From: Pyrenophora tritici-repentis
Lineage: Eukaryota > Ascomycota > Dothideomycetes > Pleosporales > Pleosporaceae
Assembly: GCF_003171515.1 (NCBI RefSeq)
Contig: NC_089397.1
Span: 1,302,001 to 1,366,000 of the forward strand
DNA length: 64,000 bases
Reading direction: 5' to 3'
A program made the position numbers and the translations under genes. This document shows positions 46,424 to 57,753 of the stretch, piece after piece. Under the pieces are notes generated by a model that did not search any database, had not been told where the DNA came from, and worked only from the letters and a program-made list of their open reading frames with translations. The stretch's first letter is position 1. The number at the start of each line of letters is the position of its first letter.

Positions 46424-47932
46424 ATGGCTACCTCATCATCTGTTCGTACGATGGAAACTCCAACCCCACGAATAACTCCCGTGAATGAACCTGATATCGA
46501 GCTCGATGCGCTGCACCCGCAGCTTCATCAAACGCATCCAGCAGAAGCAGGTTTCTCCCTCCCGCCCGTTGACGGAGGAAAAGACGCATGGTTATTCCTC
46601 TTCTCAGCTTTTGTCCTGGAGATCCTCACCTGGGGTAACTATCTCCTCTACCCTTCAAATCAGGTCAATCTGAACTCGACTAATTCTTCGCAGGTTTTCC
46701 CTTTGCATTCGGCATCTTCCAAGAATACTACAGCTCGAACCCGCCCTTTGCCGGTTCCCGGAACATAACCCTCATTGGAACATGCGCCTTGGGCGTAATG
46801 TACCTCTCTTCACCATTCGTGTTCGCTTTGTTTGCGTGGTATCCCAGCTTCCGGCGGCCGTGCATTTCGGTCGGCCTGGTTCTCATGTGTCTTTCTTTGG
46901 GATTGAGCTCGTTGTGCCAGACGGTTCCGCATTTGATCGTCACTCAGGGATTTTTCTATGCGATTGGGGCATCGATGTGTTATAGTCCTGCTATTCTGTT
47001 TATGGATGAGTGGTTTGTGAAGAGGAAAGGATTGGCCTTTGGGATCATGTGGGTTAGTATACATCCATTCAATCCTGCAGGTTCTTGTCTTCCTTTTAGT
47101 GGATAGGCTTTTTAGCTTTCGCGTGCGTAAGCTGACTCTGTGACAGGCTGGGACTGGTATCGGTGGTGTAATAATTCCCCTGCTCTTGCAGTACCTCTTG
47201 GGAAGATACGGCTTTCGCACTACCCTTCGTGTTTGGACTGCTGTCCTTTTCGTAACCACCCTTCCCTTGACCGTATACGTCAGGCCGCGTCTTCCCATTG
47301 CGCAAGTCACCAACCGCCGAAGGTTGGACCTGTCATTTGTCCGCAACAAATCATTCCTCCTTCTCCAACTCGGCAACGTTCTTCAGGGGTTCGGCTATTT
47401 CGTACCGTCCATCTATCTCCCTACCTTCGCCAGAACCCTCGGCGCTTCGAGCACTGTCTCCGCCGTCACGCTCATCTTGGTCAATGTCGCAACTGTCTTC
47501 GGAAGCTTAACCATGGGGGGAATTGTGGATCACTGGCACATTACAACATGCATTCTTCTGTCAACCGTTGGATCTACGCTCTCTGTTTTCCTACTTTGGG
47601 GGTTTTCTACAAACCTGTCTCTTCTCCTCGTCTTCTGCGCTGCGTATGGGTTCTTTGCAGGGAGCTATGCGACGACGTATCCAGGTATCATGAAGGTGCT
47701 GAGTAAAAGCGAGCGGACTACTGATTCGACAATGGTGTTTGCGTTGCTGGTAGCTGGAAGAGGTATTGGAAATGTGGCTTGTGGGCCGGTGACCGAGGCT
47801 TTGATTACAGTAGGAGAAATTGGAGACAGGGGCTTGTATGCGAGTGAGTATGGGCCGCTTGTAGTCTTTACTGGTATCAGTGCTGCGTTGGGGGGCGTGA
47901 GCTATTTTGGGAGGACTTTGGGGTGGTATTGA
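46424..47932 (+). CDS. MFS monocarboxylate transporter-like protein (MCT)
   Basis: Predicted 12-TM transporter of the MCT family. Fungal members are rarely characterised and the substrate is unknown. Three exons, 46424-46634, 46694-47052 and 47147-47932, with introns of 59 and 94 bases, give about 451 residues. Junctions are EILTWG|FPFAFGIFQEYY and FGIMW|AGTGIGGVIIPLLLQ. The first TM region DAWLFLFSAFVLEILTWGFP and the FGIFQEYYSS loop are typical of fungal MCT-like genes. GLAFGIMWAGTGIGG follows the family pattern (G.A.G...AG...GG). The last residues (GRTLGWY) leave a very short C-terminal tail. Confidence 0.9.
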
Positions 47933-47974
47933 AGGGAGATAGGCCGTATGTTCAGCTTGAGATCAGTTCAGACT

Positions 47975-48042
<68 letters not shown>

Positions 48043-48248
48043 TTGAAGGGTGTGTGGAGATGGAATGATACATACTAATACAGCTTAGCGGGCGCTGTTC
48101 TGTTTCTGGTCTAGTGTGAGCGCATCGTAATGTCGCAACAACCCGCGACACGCGTATATGCGGCAGCAATTAGGCATTCCATAGCCCTTGAGCAGGCGCT
48201 GACGATTCTCAAATTCTCCCAGTAGATGCGCCAAGTGTGACTGCCACT
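47933..48248. other. Intergenic with microsatellite
   Basis: A 316-base spacer between the MCT-like and dehydratase genes. Apart from the AGT repeat nothing is recognised. Confidence 0.6.
47977..48042 (+). repeat. (AGT)22 microsatellite
   Basis: An uninterrupted trinucleotide run of 66 bases beginning 45 bases after the MCT-like stop codon. It probably lies in that gene's 3' UTR. It is perfect over its length, so it is likely polymorphic. Confidence 0.97.
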
Positions 48249-49753
48249 ATGAGTGCTGTTGAGAGCCCAGACGACGCGTATCATGTTCGCAATGGCTCCA
48301 ATGGAGTGAAGCGTGAGCCCCCACCCACCTGGGCACCTGCACGATGCAATGCAAGGCACAGTCCAATGTGTCCACACGCTAACAACACCCAGGCCGACGA
48401 GGCTCGACTGTTCTCAACCCAAGAACCTATGTCAAACGGGAGCTTTGGACACAGGCTCCAATATTAAAGGGGACTACCAAGTTCGAGCCCCTCGATGACG
48501 CGAAAAATATCCTGATTACTGGAGGAGCCGGCTTTATGTACGTCGCAACGAGACCACGGGAAGATGCAAGCTGTGCGTCTCTAGACTTGTCTTATGTGAG
48601 GTGTGAATTAACGGTTTCGCAGTGCTTGTTGGTTTGTACGCCATCTAGTTCTCACGTATCCACACTACAATGTCGTTTCTTTTGACAAACTCGACTACTG
48701 TGCAACGCTCAACAATACGCGAATTCTCGACAAGCATGCGAACTTTACGTTTGAACAAGGGGATATAACGTCGCCGACTGACATAAAGCACGTGTTACGA
48801 AAGCACAAGATCGACACCATTTTCCACTTTGCAGCGCAATCGCACGTCGACCTTAGCTTTGGCAACTCGTACGAATTCACGAACACGAACGTTTACGGAA
48901 CACACGTGCTGCTTGAGAGGGCAAGGGAATATGGGATTACCAGGTTCATACATATATCAACGGACGAGGTGTATGGCGATGTGCCGGTTGGGGCAGCAGA
49001 CCTGAGCGAGACGAGCATACTGGCGCCCACAAATCCATACTCTGCTAGTAAAGCTGCGGCGGAGATGATGGTCAGCGCATATCGGAGTAGCTTCAAGTTG
49101 CCTCTGATTACCGTTCGGGCAAACAATGTGTATGGACCACATCAATTTCCAGAGAGTACGTCATTCTCTTGCAGTTGAAGCAGGCACCCAAGACTAACAT
49201 TGGAGTAGAGATTATCCCGAAATTCATTATGCTCCTGCAAAGAAAGCAGAAGCTCCTACTTCACGGCGACGGCTCACCAACACGACGTTACATCTACGCA
49301 GGAGACATCGTCGACGCACTCGATACGATACTACACAAGGGCGATGTCGGCCAGATCTACAATATTGCATCCAAGGACGAGATATCGAACACGGATATCT
49401 GCAACAGACTGCTGGATATCTTCGATATTCCTCATACTTCGTCTGCTGAGTTATCCGAGTGGGTAGAGCATACGGAAGACCGACCGTTCAATGACCAGCG
49501 ATACGCGACGGATGGATCCAAGCTTACGGCACTAGGCTGGCAACCCAAAACCAGCTTTGAAGAAGGTCTCAAAATTACAGTAGACTGGTACCGTACATTT
49601 GGCGAAACATGGTGGGGGGATATCAGTAGGGTCTTGACATCTTTCCCAGTGGTGGCAGGCAACGAGATCTGGACAAAGGAGGAGCACGAGGATTTGCCTT
49701 CTTCTGATGGTGAAACCATGCATGAGGAGGATAGCGCAATTTGGACCACATAG
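48249..49753 (+). CDS. dTDP/UDP-glucose 4,6-dehydratase-like (RmlB family)
   Basis: Extended short-chain dehydrogenase making 4-keto-6-deoxy sugar nucleotides; in fungi it is linked to UDP-rhamnose-type sugars, and the NDP preference here is unknown. Four exons, 48249-48312, 48393-48537, 48623-49155 and 49209-49753, with introns of 80, 85 and 53 bases, give about 428 residues. The NAD-binding motif is ILITGGAGFIACWFVRHL, split by intron 2. Catalytic residues are seen in STDEVYGDV (Asp-Glu pair) and NPYSASKAAAEM (Tyr-x3-Lys). [20 protein letters not shown] crosses intron 3, and HGDGSPTRRYIYAGD follows. The N-terminal 50 residues are unconserved-looking, with a basic KRRRGSTV. An acidic tail of about 40 residues follows the family domain. 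It has more introns than its neighbours. Confidence 0.92.
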
Positions 49754-50402
49754 CAGGTATAGAGGTGATTGGATAGATGATTAGATCGAGATACCCAGAT
49801 AGTAATGCACGGAAACACTGACCCGATATTCTTGATGCCCGAATGGACCTCTGCTGGGCGTGAACAGGGGTACTGCAACTACATGCAGGGACCAAATCAT
49901 GTGGGCCCAACGACATGTCGACCCAAGTTGAGAAGGTGCAGAAGAAATTTAGGGGCTAAAGCGGCGATTATCCCGTGCGTGAAATCAAGTAGCAGTTCAA
50001 GTGAGGTACAAAAAATGTTTTATGTAGCCAAGTTTTCCTTTGCTGGTCTATTAATATGACGACTACAGCCACGCGGTGGCGCGTACCCTTAACTCCGCCT
50101 CGCGCTAGCGTCAGCTCTGGGCGCTTGATCGGTTGAAACACTCTACGCTCCGGGCGTCGACCGCTCAAACACTCATGCCTCTTAAGTCGTGACGTTCAAA
50201 CACGCCTTAAAGTCGCTTCTTTGCTTTGCGAGGCCCCTTCAATTACTCGACACTGCACATATTAAGTTCAAAGACAGCCGGAAGTGCAAAGCTTGGTTGC
50301 GCAATCGATAAACCCACCCCCACAATTCAGCTAGCTGCCTCCTCGTAGCCTCAAACCTCGACACGCGACCATATCGAACAGTCACCAACGACATCTCCAA
50401 AC
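49754..50402. other. Intergenic, upstream of SEC9
   Basis: 0.65 kb. Presumed SEC9 promoter; no specific element assigned. Confidence 0.55.
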
Positions 50403-51785
50403 ATGGGTCTCTTTAGCAAGAAGAAGGATAAGAGCGGAAAAGAAAGCCCGGCTCCGGCAGCCCAGAACCCGTATGCTGCACCTCCAGCAAAAGACCCATA
50501 CGCCCAACCACCTCCCTCATACCCGGGCGGTGCAGACAACTCATTCCGACAGGAGAAGACACCAGCCGTCACGGGACCTGGTCAGAGTTATGGTCAGAGG
50601 CCAGGCGGATATGGCGCTCAGGGAGCAAGTTACGGTGCACAGTCAGGGTACGGCCAGGATGCTTATGGTGGAGGACCGCCTCAGCGTCCCGGTGGCTATG
50701 GTGGACTCGGTAGGACCCCTTCAAATGATACCATGAGCACCGAAGCTGGCCGCAACGAGCTCTTCGGAAATGCACCAAAGCGCCAACAAGCTCAGCCAGC
50801 ACAACCACCACAGCAATCCGGTGGTTACGGAGGTGCGCAAAGTGGTGGATACGGTGGCAGCGCTCCTGGCGGCTATGGCTCGGCGACACCCGGTGGTTAT
50901 GGAGCATACGAAGACCGTCAACTGACGGCTGAGGAACAGGAAGAGGTGAGTGACTCAGGCACTACTTGCGGCTGGAATACATGCTGACTCAATCTGTAGG
51001 AGGACATCGAAGCCACCAAGCAAGAGATCAAGTTCATGAAGCAACAAGATGTATCCAGCACACGAAACGCCCTCCGCCTAGCTGAACAAGCCATGGAGAC
51101 CGGTCGCGGCACACTCTCAACCCTCGGCGCACAAGGAGAGCGCATCCACAAGTAAGCCCAACCAACCTAGCCATCCTCCCGCATCACTAACACCCCAGCC
51201 AGCACCGAGCGCAACCTCGACCTCGCCTCCATCCAAAGTGACCGAGCCAACGGCCAAACCAAAGAACTAGCCCGCATCAACGCTAGCATGTTCTCCATCG
51301 TCCCTAACCCCTTCACCGGCAACTCGAAGCGCGAAAAGGAAATGCAAAAGGCAATGGACCAGCACGCGCGCGACCGCGAAACTCGCGAGGCCACTAACCG
51401 CGCCGCTTGGCACTCTGCAAACCGAGTCAACGAAGCCCAGCGCGGCATCGGAGCCGCTGGTGCTGGTGGCGCGAACAGCGGGTCTAAACTCAGCAGGATG
51501 AACAATTATCAGTTCGAGGCTGATGACGAGGATGAGGATATGGAGAAGCAGATTGATGATAATTTGAGTATGTATTCCCGACCCCTTATACACGATATAT
51601 ATGCTAATATGATTTTCTCCACAGCGCAATTGCACACCATGGCCAAGGGTCTTAACCAACTCGGTCGCGCGATTGGTACAGAGGTCGATGCCCAGAATGA
51701 ACATATTACACGTATCACCGGCAAGACTGATCAGGTCGACGATAAGATTGCTAGGAACAGGCTTAAGCTTGAGCGTATTCACTAA
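50403..51785 (+). CDS. SEC9: Sec9 / SNAP-25 family t-SNARE
   Basis: Plasma-membrane Qbc-SNARE for exocytosis, partnering syntaxin (Sso) and synaptobrevin (Snc); essential for polar growth in yeasts. Four exons, 50403-50945, 51000-51151, 51203-51567 and 51625-51785, with introns of 54, 51 and 57 bases, give about 406 residues. The N-terminal 175 residues are Gly/Tyr/Gln/Pro-rich and disordered, with repeats such as SGGYGG and PGGYG. The first SNARE helix runs from about EDIEATKQEIKFMKQQDVSS to GERIHN|TERNLDLA. The second is near the C-terminus (NLTQLHTMAKGLNQLGRAIG to KIARNRLKLERIH). NPF in the linker (VPNPFTGN) is shared with Sec9-type proteins. There is no transmembrane segment, as expected. 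It converges with the alpha-mannosidase gene. Confidence 0.94.
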
Positions 51786-52115
51786 GGGGGTTTGGTTGGA
51801 ACGGTCTGGATGATAGCTTTGCGTGTCTGTGTACGTGTGTGTTTTGAAATAGGGTAGATTAGTCGACAACGGAAAGTTGCGGCTTTGATGGAGACTCGGG
51901 TAGGAGACTTTGGCGTCTGGGTAGTACAATGTGAACAATGATTCTCTCCATCCATTGCTTCCTCTTTGTTCAGGTGATGGGGTATGTTGAATTTACGTTG
52001 TATGCATCACTTGGTGTTGTTGGTGATATCAGTGCTCGAAATGATCATAAATATTCATAACCTGCTACCCACGCAAACCAAGCGCCAGCGGTACTAAACT
52101 AGAAACACATCCCCA
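51786..52115. other. Spacer between convergent genes
   Basis: 330 bases between the SEC9 and mannosidase stop codons. It presumably holds both 3' UTRs. Nothing else is seen. Confidence 0.6.
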
Positions 52116-55100
52116 CTACTCAAGCACCAACTTGAAAGTCGCCACCTCAAACGCCCGAATCTCAATCGGCACACCCTTCTCCTCCATCTCCCCATCCTTG
52201 ACACTAACCTCTCTAATCCCCAACTCCTCCTCTTCATCCTCCAACGCATTACATTTAACCACCTTCTTAACTTTCAAGTCACCCCAAGTTAGCACACCCT
52301 TACTCTTTCCACCCAGCGAATCGTACACCCTCAGCACAACACAATGGCCGTCTTTAACAGGCAACTCACCCCTCGATACATCCTCGTCGTCCTCACCGCG
52401 CTTGATGGTATCCAAGACGAGGTTGTCAGCGCCGTAGATGTGGAAGGGGTTGAGGAAGCTGGTGTGTGCGGTTGAGAGACTGGTGTTGCGACCGACGATT
52501 TTGAGGGGGTTGTTGAATTCAAAGGCTTTGCGGACAGTGCGCTGGTCTAGGGGGCCCTTGTGCGGGAAGATGGCGTAGCGTGTCTTGTGGGAGCCCATGT
52601 CTGCGTGGGCGTCTGGGGCCTTGGAGGAGCGGAGCAGCGAGAGACGCATGACGTTTCCAGCGACGGCGAAGCCGTATTTGCTGTCGTTGAGAATGGACAC
52701 ACCGTATGTTGCTTCAGATAGGTCGGCCCACTTGTGGCAGCAGACTTCGAACTTGGCCATGTCCCAGGATGTGTTGTAGTGTGTGGGTCGGCGGACGATG
52801 CCAAATTGCGTTTCGTAGCTGGCTTCTGTGTTTACAATGTCGACGGGGAACTCGACCTTGAGGAATCGCATCGTCTCGTGCCATTCAATTTCCGCATCAA
52901 ACTCAATTGCTGCTGGTGCTGAGCCTACAGCTGCGGCGAGACTCATTGTCGTCTTGACCCAAGATTTGTCAGAGATCTTGGTTTCAATTTGCAGGCTCAC
53001 GCGGTGAATGTTATTCTCTGTGACTGTAACCTTGCTGGGCTCAAGTTCCTGACGCGATTGCAAATGGTACACTTCGACATCCCATGCCTGCCAGTACAGA
53101 GGCTTATCATCGAAGATGACGAGCTGACCGGCCTTTGCGCCCTTGGGGATCAGCTCGCGGTCGGCAACTATGTCGTAAAGCGACGTGATTGCGCCCTTTT
53201 CAACTTGAACGACAAACTGTGAGTTGCGGAGCTCGTACACGTTGGTACGGATTTCTTGGATAGACACCTGGTTTGCCGAGAACTGGGATGCTAGAGGGAG
53301 GACCTCTAGAGCGCCCAAGCCCTTCTCTGTCCCATTTCGATGTGCAAGACCATACTTGGTCTTAGCAGAACCGTATCTTGCTTGGCTTGCTGTGCTCGGG
53401 AGTTCCACAATCTCCGTGCGATTCCATGGCAAGGTGTTCATGGCGAAGAGCTTAGTATCTTCATTCCAGGCCGACTCATTGTCGTCGAAACCGAGCTCGG
53501 CCAGCGCATCAGACAACAGTCGCTCTCCAGTAGCGAATACTTCGGCATAGATCTAGAAGAGTCAGCAAAGTGTCGCACAACCAAAGCTGTCAATACTTAC
53601 GCGATCGGAGTCATCGTAGCACATTTCGATCGAACTTCCAGGCAGACAGTCGTGGAACTGGCACAACAGCACATTCTCCCACATGTCGTCAATATCCTTC
53701 TTGGGATACTTGTACGAGCTGCGTTTGCCAAACCCGTTCTTGATCGTAGCGAGAGTCGCAAGGTACTCAATGTCCCTCAGCATGATTTCGGACCTTCTGT
53801 TGTTGCGCTTGTTGTTGGATTGCGTAGTGTAGGTACCACGGTGAAGCTCAAAGTACAGCTCGCCGTACCATGTGACAAGCTCAGTGCCATTCTCGACCTT
53901 CTTTTCTAGACGATCGAAGAAGTCATCTGCAGAGTCACCAAGCTTGAGTCGAGGTAGCAGTCCTGCCGTGTCACTGATTCCGCGGCATCGCCTAAGCTTT
54001 TCAAGGTGCTGCCATGTTGGGCCACCGCCTCCATCTCCCTTGCCAAAGACAATCAAGGACGACTTGTCTTGGTCAAGAGACTTGTGTTGGGTGACGCTAC
54101 GCTTGACGTCGCCAAAGTTGGCTTCGCAAGTATAAGTCTCCGATGGCGGCATATGGCAAACGACCTGGCTGTTGTCCAGAGCGACCCAGTTGAAGGTGGT
54201 GTGGGGGAAGTCGTTGATGTTGTTCCAGCTCAACTTCTGGGTCAGGAACCTCGTCATCCCAGAAATGCGACAGATCTGCGGCAACTGTGTGGAGTACCCG
54301 AAGGTATCCGGAAGCCAGAATGTGCGACACCGCTGGCCAAATCTACTCTCAAAGTAACGTTGGCCGTACAAGAATTGCCTGATGAGAGACTCTCCGCCAG
54401 GCAAGTTGGTGTCATGCTCAACCCAGCTACCACCGATAGGTTGGAAGCTGCCTTCCTTGACCTTCTTCTTAACACGGTCAAATGTGGATGGGTAGTATTG
54501 CTCAAGCCACTTGTACTGCTGTGCCTGCGAACAGCAGAAGCGAAGTTCGGGGTATCGGTCAATGAGATCGCACTGGTTCGACCAGGATCGGTTGACCTTG
54601 CGCTTCGTCTCGTCGAACGGCCACAGCCAACATGTGTCGATATGGCAGTAACCGATACCGTGCACGAGAGCCTCTTGGTCACCTTCGTACACCTTGGCGG
54701 AATCCACATTCTTTCCGACGTATTCGGCAGCAATCTTGCGAGCCGCCTTGAGGCTCTCCTGGCTTCCATTACCGGCAATAAATGTATCCATAATTCGATT
54801 GCAAATCTGTTGGGCATCATGCGCCTGGGTCGAGTCCGAAGGGAACTCGCGGGCAGCATCCGAGATCTCCCAAAAGTCAAAGTAAAGAGCTCTTGCTTCT
54901 AGGTTGACAGCCTGAACCTCGGCAGTGTGTAGGGTGTAGTACCTATCAGGAGCAGGCGGCTGGATTGAATCACCACCGGGAGCATTTCCGAACATTCCGT
55001 TGCATGCCATCTCAATGTAGAAGGTATGCTCCTTGCCGTCCCGGAACGCCTTGGGTAGTATCCATTGTGTCCGCTCGCCTCCGCCAGTCAAGCCATGTAC

Positions 55101-55602
55101 AGTGTGTCCATCTTCCGTCCAAATTAAGCCCTCGTTATCCGCGTCCCAGACAAACTCAAGGTGCTCCTTGTCCAGCATGTGCTTGGGGAGAGTAAGCTGG
55201 ACCTTGAACCAATGCGTCGACCAGCTGGGGCCGAACTTCTCGCCGACTTTGGTGGGCTGGAACGCGTGCGAGGTTGCATCTTTGAAAAGCGGACGTGAGA
55301 GGTTTGGAGGTGAGTAGACAGAGAGCTTAATCCAGTCGGTACCGGATGCGGTAGCCTCGGTGAGCTTGCTGTATGACGTATGAGCATTTTTGAAGCTGTA
55401 ATAATGCTGCCTTACAGTATATACAGCCGAATAAAGCTTACCCTATAAGACTCTGTCCTCTATATTGTCCTCCATCCATAAACTGCCTCAAGCGACTCTG
55501 GTAAATACTGTGAATCTGCTTACCAACGGGACCAGCCGCCAGTTTGGGGTATTCTTTGGCCACAACTGGGACCGGTACATTGCGGTGTGATTCTCCGCCC
55601 AT
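52116..55602 (-). CDS. AMS1: Alpha-mannosidase, GH38 (vacuolar Ams1 type)
   Basis: Hydrolyses free mannose oligosaccharides. In yeast, Ams1 reaches the vacuole by the Cvt/autophagy route, which fits the lack of a signal peptide here. Exons 55602-55442, 55395-53601 and 53552-52116, with introns of 46 and 48 bases, give about 1130 residues. Junctions are QSLIG|FKNAHTSYSKL and DDSDR|IYAEVFATGERL. GH38 marks are GIGYCHIDTCWLWPF (about residue 306, metal ligands), FWLPDTFGYSTQLPQ (about 411, Asp nucleophile region), GGSWVEHDTNLPGGES and LLCQFHDCLPGSSIEM. The C-terminal beta domains are complete, ending IEIRAFEVATFKLVLE. Length matches fungal Ams1. Confidence 0.95.
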
Positions 55603-55953
55603 GATTGAGGATGGTTTTTTGTGAGAAAAGCTGGTTTGAGAGGGATTATGCTGAGATGGATCAGGGGCGTCAGCTGCAAGCTATAGCTGTTGTGGTACCT
55701 TGCATGTGCTGTCATGTTGGGGAGCTTTCCCCGCATCTTGGCAGTCGCGGCCCATGCTCATGCTCCATGATCCGCTCATCTCCACTTGGTGGCCGCTTCC
55801 TGTCCGACTCGAGTGTCCACGCGTTGAACGTCACTGCTGTACATGTATTGCTGTATGAGAATCTAGTGGTATGTATTTCGTTCTTGGTTGATAGATACAA
55901 GACGCGTTCCCCTCTTCAGCCGACTCTACAAGGATGCCTTGATGCTTCTTCTA
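55603..55953. other. Spacer, no gene
   Basis: About 350 bases upstream of the mannosidase ATG. No supportable gene. Confidence 0.55.
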
Positions 55954-56589
55954 TCATTTCCTCACCTTCTTCCCCAATCCCCTAACCTCCCGATCCTCGT
56001 CCTCTCCACCCCTCTTCCTTTTCAGCCTCCCATCCTCATAGTACTCTCGCAACCTCCTATGCCCTTCTGTACCCCCCGTTCCCTTGCCTATCGTCCATGT
56101 ACCCTCCACTCCGTCCCTCTCCCTCCCACACTCTCTACTACTGCAATACCTTCCAATTGCATCTCTAAGCCTTCTATCACTCAGCTTCAAGGCCAACCGC
56201 TCATTCAAGCCCTTTTTCCTGTCAAGCATGGTCTGAATACGGTAGAATTCCTTGTACTATTCCAAATCCTCCTTCTCGGCTTGTGACTGAATGGTGGCTG
56301 CAAGGTAGGTGGCGTACTCGGGATCGTAATCTTCTGGGTCCTCCTGTTCGGTGTCGAGGAGATTATGGGCGGCGGTCGACGTGCTGTTAGTGGAACCTGG
56401 GGAAGACATGGTCCCTAGTAGGTGGCTTACAGAGAGGTTGTGATGGGCCGAAGCGCCCGAGGCTGTGGTGTTGGAGTCCACTTCTGATGTCCGAGTGACC
56501 TTGTATTCGTGTCGCAAAGGACTGTGGCCGCGCCATGAATAGTATGGGTCCTTCCATGAAGCCTTCGGTGGCGTGGGCGGTGTTACCAT
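55954..56589 (-). pseudogene. Small unknown gene with one in-frame TAG
   Basis: From ATG 56589 (MVTPPTPPKASWKDPYYSW) the frame runs 110 codons to TAG at 56259-56257 (AEKEDLE*YKEFYRIQ). It is then open again in the same frame for a further 101 codons to 55954. Across the stop the helical, charged character continues (DPEYATYLAATIQSQ before; TMLDRKKGLNERLALKL after). That suggests one ancestral protein of about 211 residues in which a codon such as CAG became TAG. The tail is basic (GRLKRKRGG, GLGKKVRK). No intron removes the stop in phase. Read-through or a 110-residue truncated product is possible. Family not recognised. Confidence 0.55.
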
Positions 56590-57445
56590 TGCGATCGGTG
56601 TAAGTCTCAGGCACGCTAACAGGTCTATGTTCTTGAGAAGATATAGCTAAAATGGTGGGCTGCGGGTATAGTGGGTTGGAAGAGTGCGGGGGTATACAGG
56701 TCGTGGTGTTGTTTTGTTAGTGTAGCTATTGCGACAGGAGAATTATTGCCCTGACGTAATTGCACGTCAGAAGTCTAGTAAGTGAAAGTGGAAGTGGAAG
56801 TGGAAGTGAAGGTGAAACTGAGTCATTGTACACTGCGCCTTGGAACAACAGCCACGATGAATGAGCGTGAATGAAATTGTGCGTTCTTTCAATGTTCCCT
56901 AATAGGACACTTAGGAAGGAAGCGGCTATAGGTGCACAGGAATCTCTTTATCAGTGCTCAATACTCTCAAAGCTTGTCGCGCACATAGACGCGTGAAAGT
57001 TCCAAGGCCTTCGGTCTAACACTAGATGACCAACGCATCCCACCCGTCCAATGTCTCACAATTATTACAATTGGACCACCACCACATTGGTAACCTAGCA
57101 CGTCGCTGTAAAGCACACCACACCAGGAAAGTCAACATTCCATATCCCATAAAACTACCGCATAACAAAACCCACCGTAGGAACCACCCATAGCCATGAC
57201 AATCCAGTCGAATACATCACCGCAGTCTTACACAGCTGCAACGCAAGCCAGAAACAAACCGCCGGTGTACCAAGTTTCCTATCCATCCCGCATAGCCCAC
57301 CCCCAAGAAAGCCCACTAGCGCCTCACAAAGGGAAAACACGTAGACTACCATTCTGCCCAACAGACGCAGCGCACTAAGCAGTATCAACGATGTCTGTGC
57401 TGCAGGAGCTGACATGGCAAGTTGCACACCCGATCCATCTCGTAG
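56590..57445. other. Intergenic
   Basis: It contains a short AGTGRA hexamer array at 56781-56816. A hydrophobic 86-codon frame (57415-57155) is not convincing as a gene. Confidence 0.45.
56781..56816 (+). repeat. Hexamer array (AGTGRA)6
   Basis: Six consecutive hexamers: AGTGAA, AGTGGA three times, AGTGAA, then GGTGAA. It is upstream of the interrupted small gene on the other strand. Confidence 0.7.
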
Positions 57446-57753
57446 TCACAGTCCCTTAGACCCCGACCAAGAATACAATATTCCAGCCAACAGCAAACAA
57501 ACCACCAACAGCAGCATCTTGACTTGGCGGAGCTGTTCGGCAACAGCGTCATTTCCTGCATCTCTTTGTGACGGCGGCGGCACATAGGTGTCTCTGTTTG
57601 GCTGCTGTTCCAGTTAGCCTCAATGTCCAACCTGAATGACATGGACGCCGTGTTTGTACCTACCTTTGCTTGTTCCGACTCTAAAGACCATTTTCTGAAT
57701 TGTCGTACCGCAGCGCTGACGGCTAGTGTGAGTGCGATTCCTCCGATTGCCAT
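57446..57753 (-). CDS. Small two-TM membrane protein, unknown
   Basis: Two exons, 57753-57664 and 57604-57446, with a 59-base intron containing GGCTAACTGG as branch region, give about 82 residues. The first exon encodes MAIGGIALTLAVSAAVRQFR, a hydrophobic start ending in basic residues. The second gives QPNRDTYVPPPSQRDAGND, an amphipathic stretch, and a second hydrophobic segment, KMLLLVVCLLLAGILYSW. The acceptor is CAGCAG (NAGNAG), so products with or without one Gln are both in frame. Reading without splicing ends in an unlikely Cys-rich tail, which supports the intron. No family recognised. Confidence 0.55.

Noticed and set aside
48470..48490. TTCGAGCCC resembling a tRNA B box
   Set aside because: It lies in the coding exon of the dehydratase, with no A box or cloverleaf around it.
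54006..54902. 298-codon plus-strand frame
   Set aside because: Antisense shadow of the GH38 mannosidase, whose catalytic motifs are unmistakable.
57155..57415. Hydrophobic 86-codon frame just downstream of the small two-TM gene
   Set aside because: No splice or family support. It could be 3' UTR of the upstream gene; hydrophobic frames are common opposite Lys/Glu-poor text.
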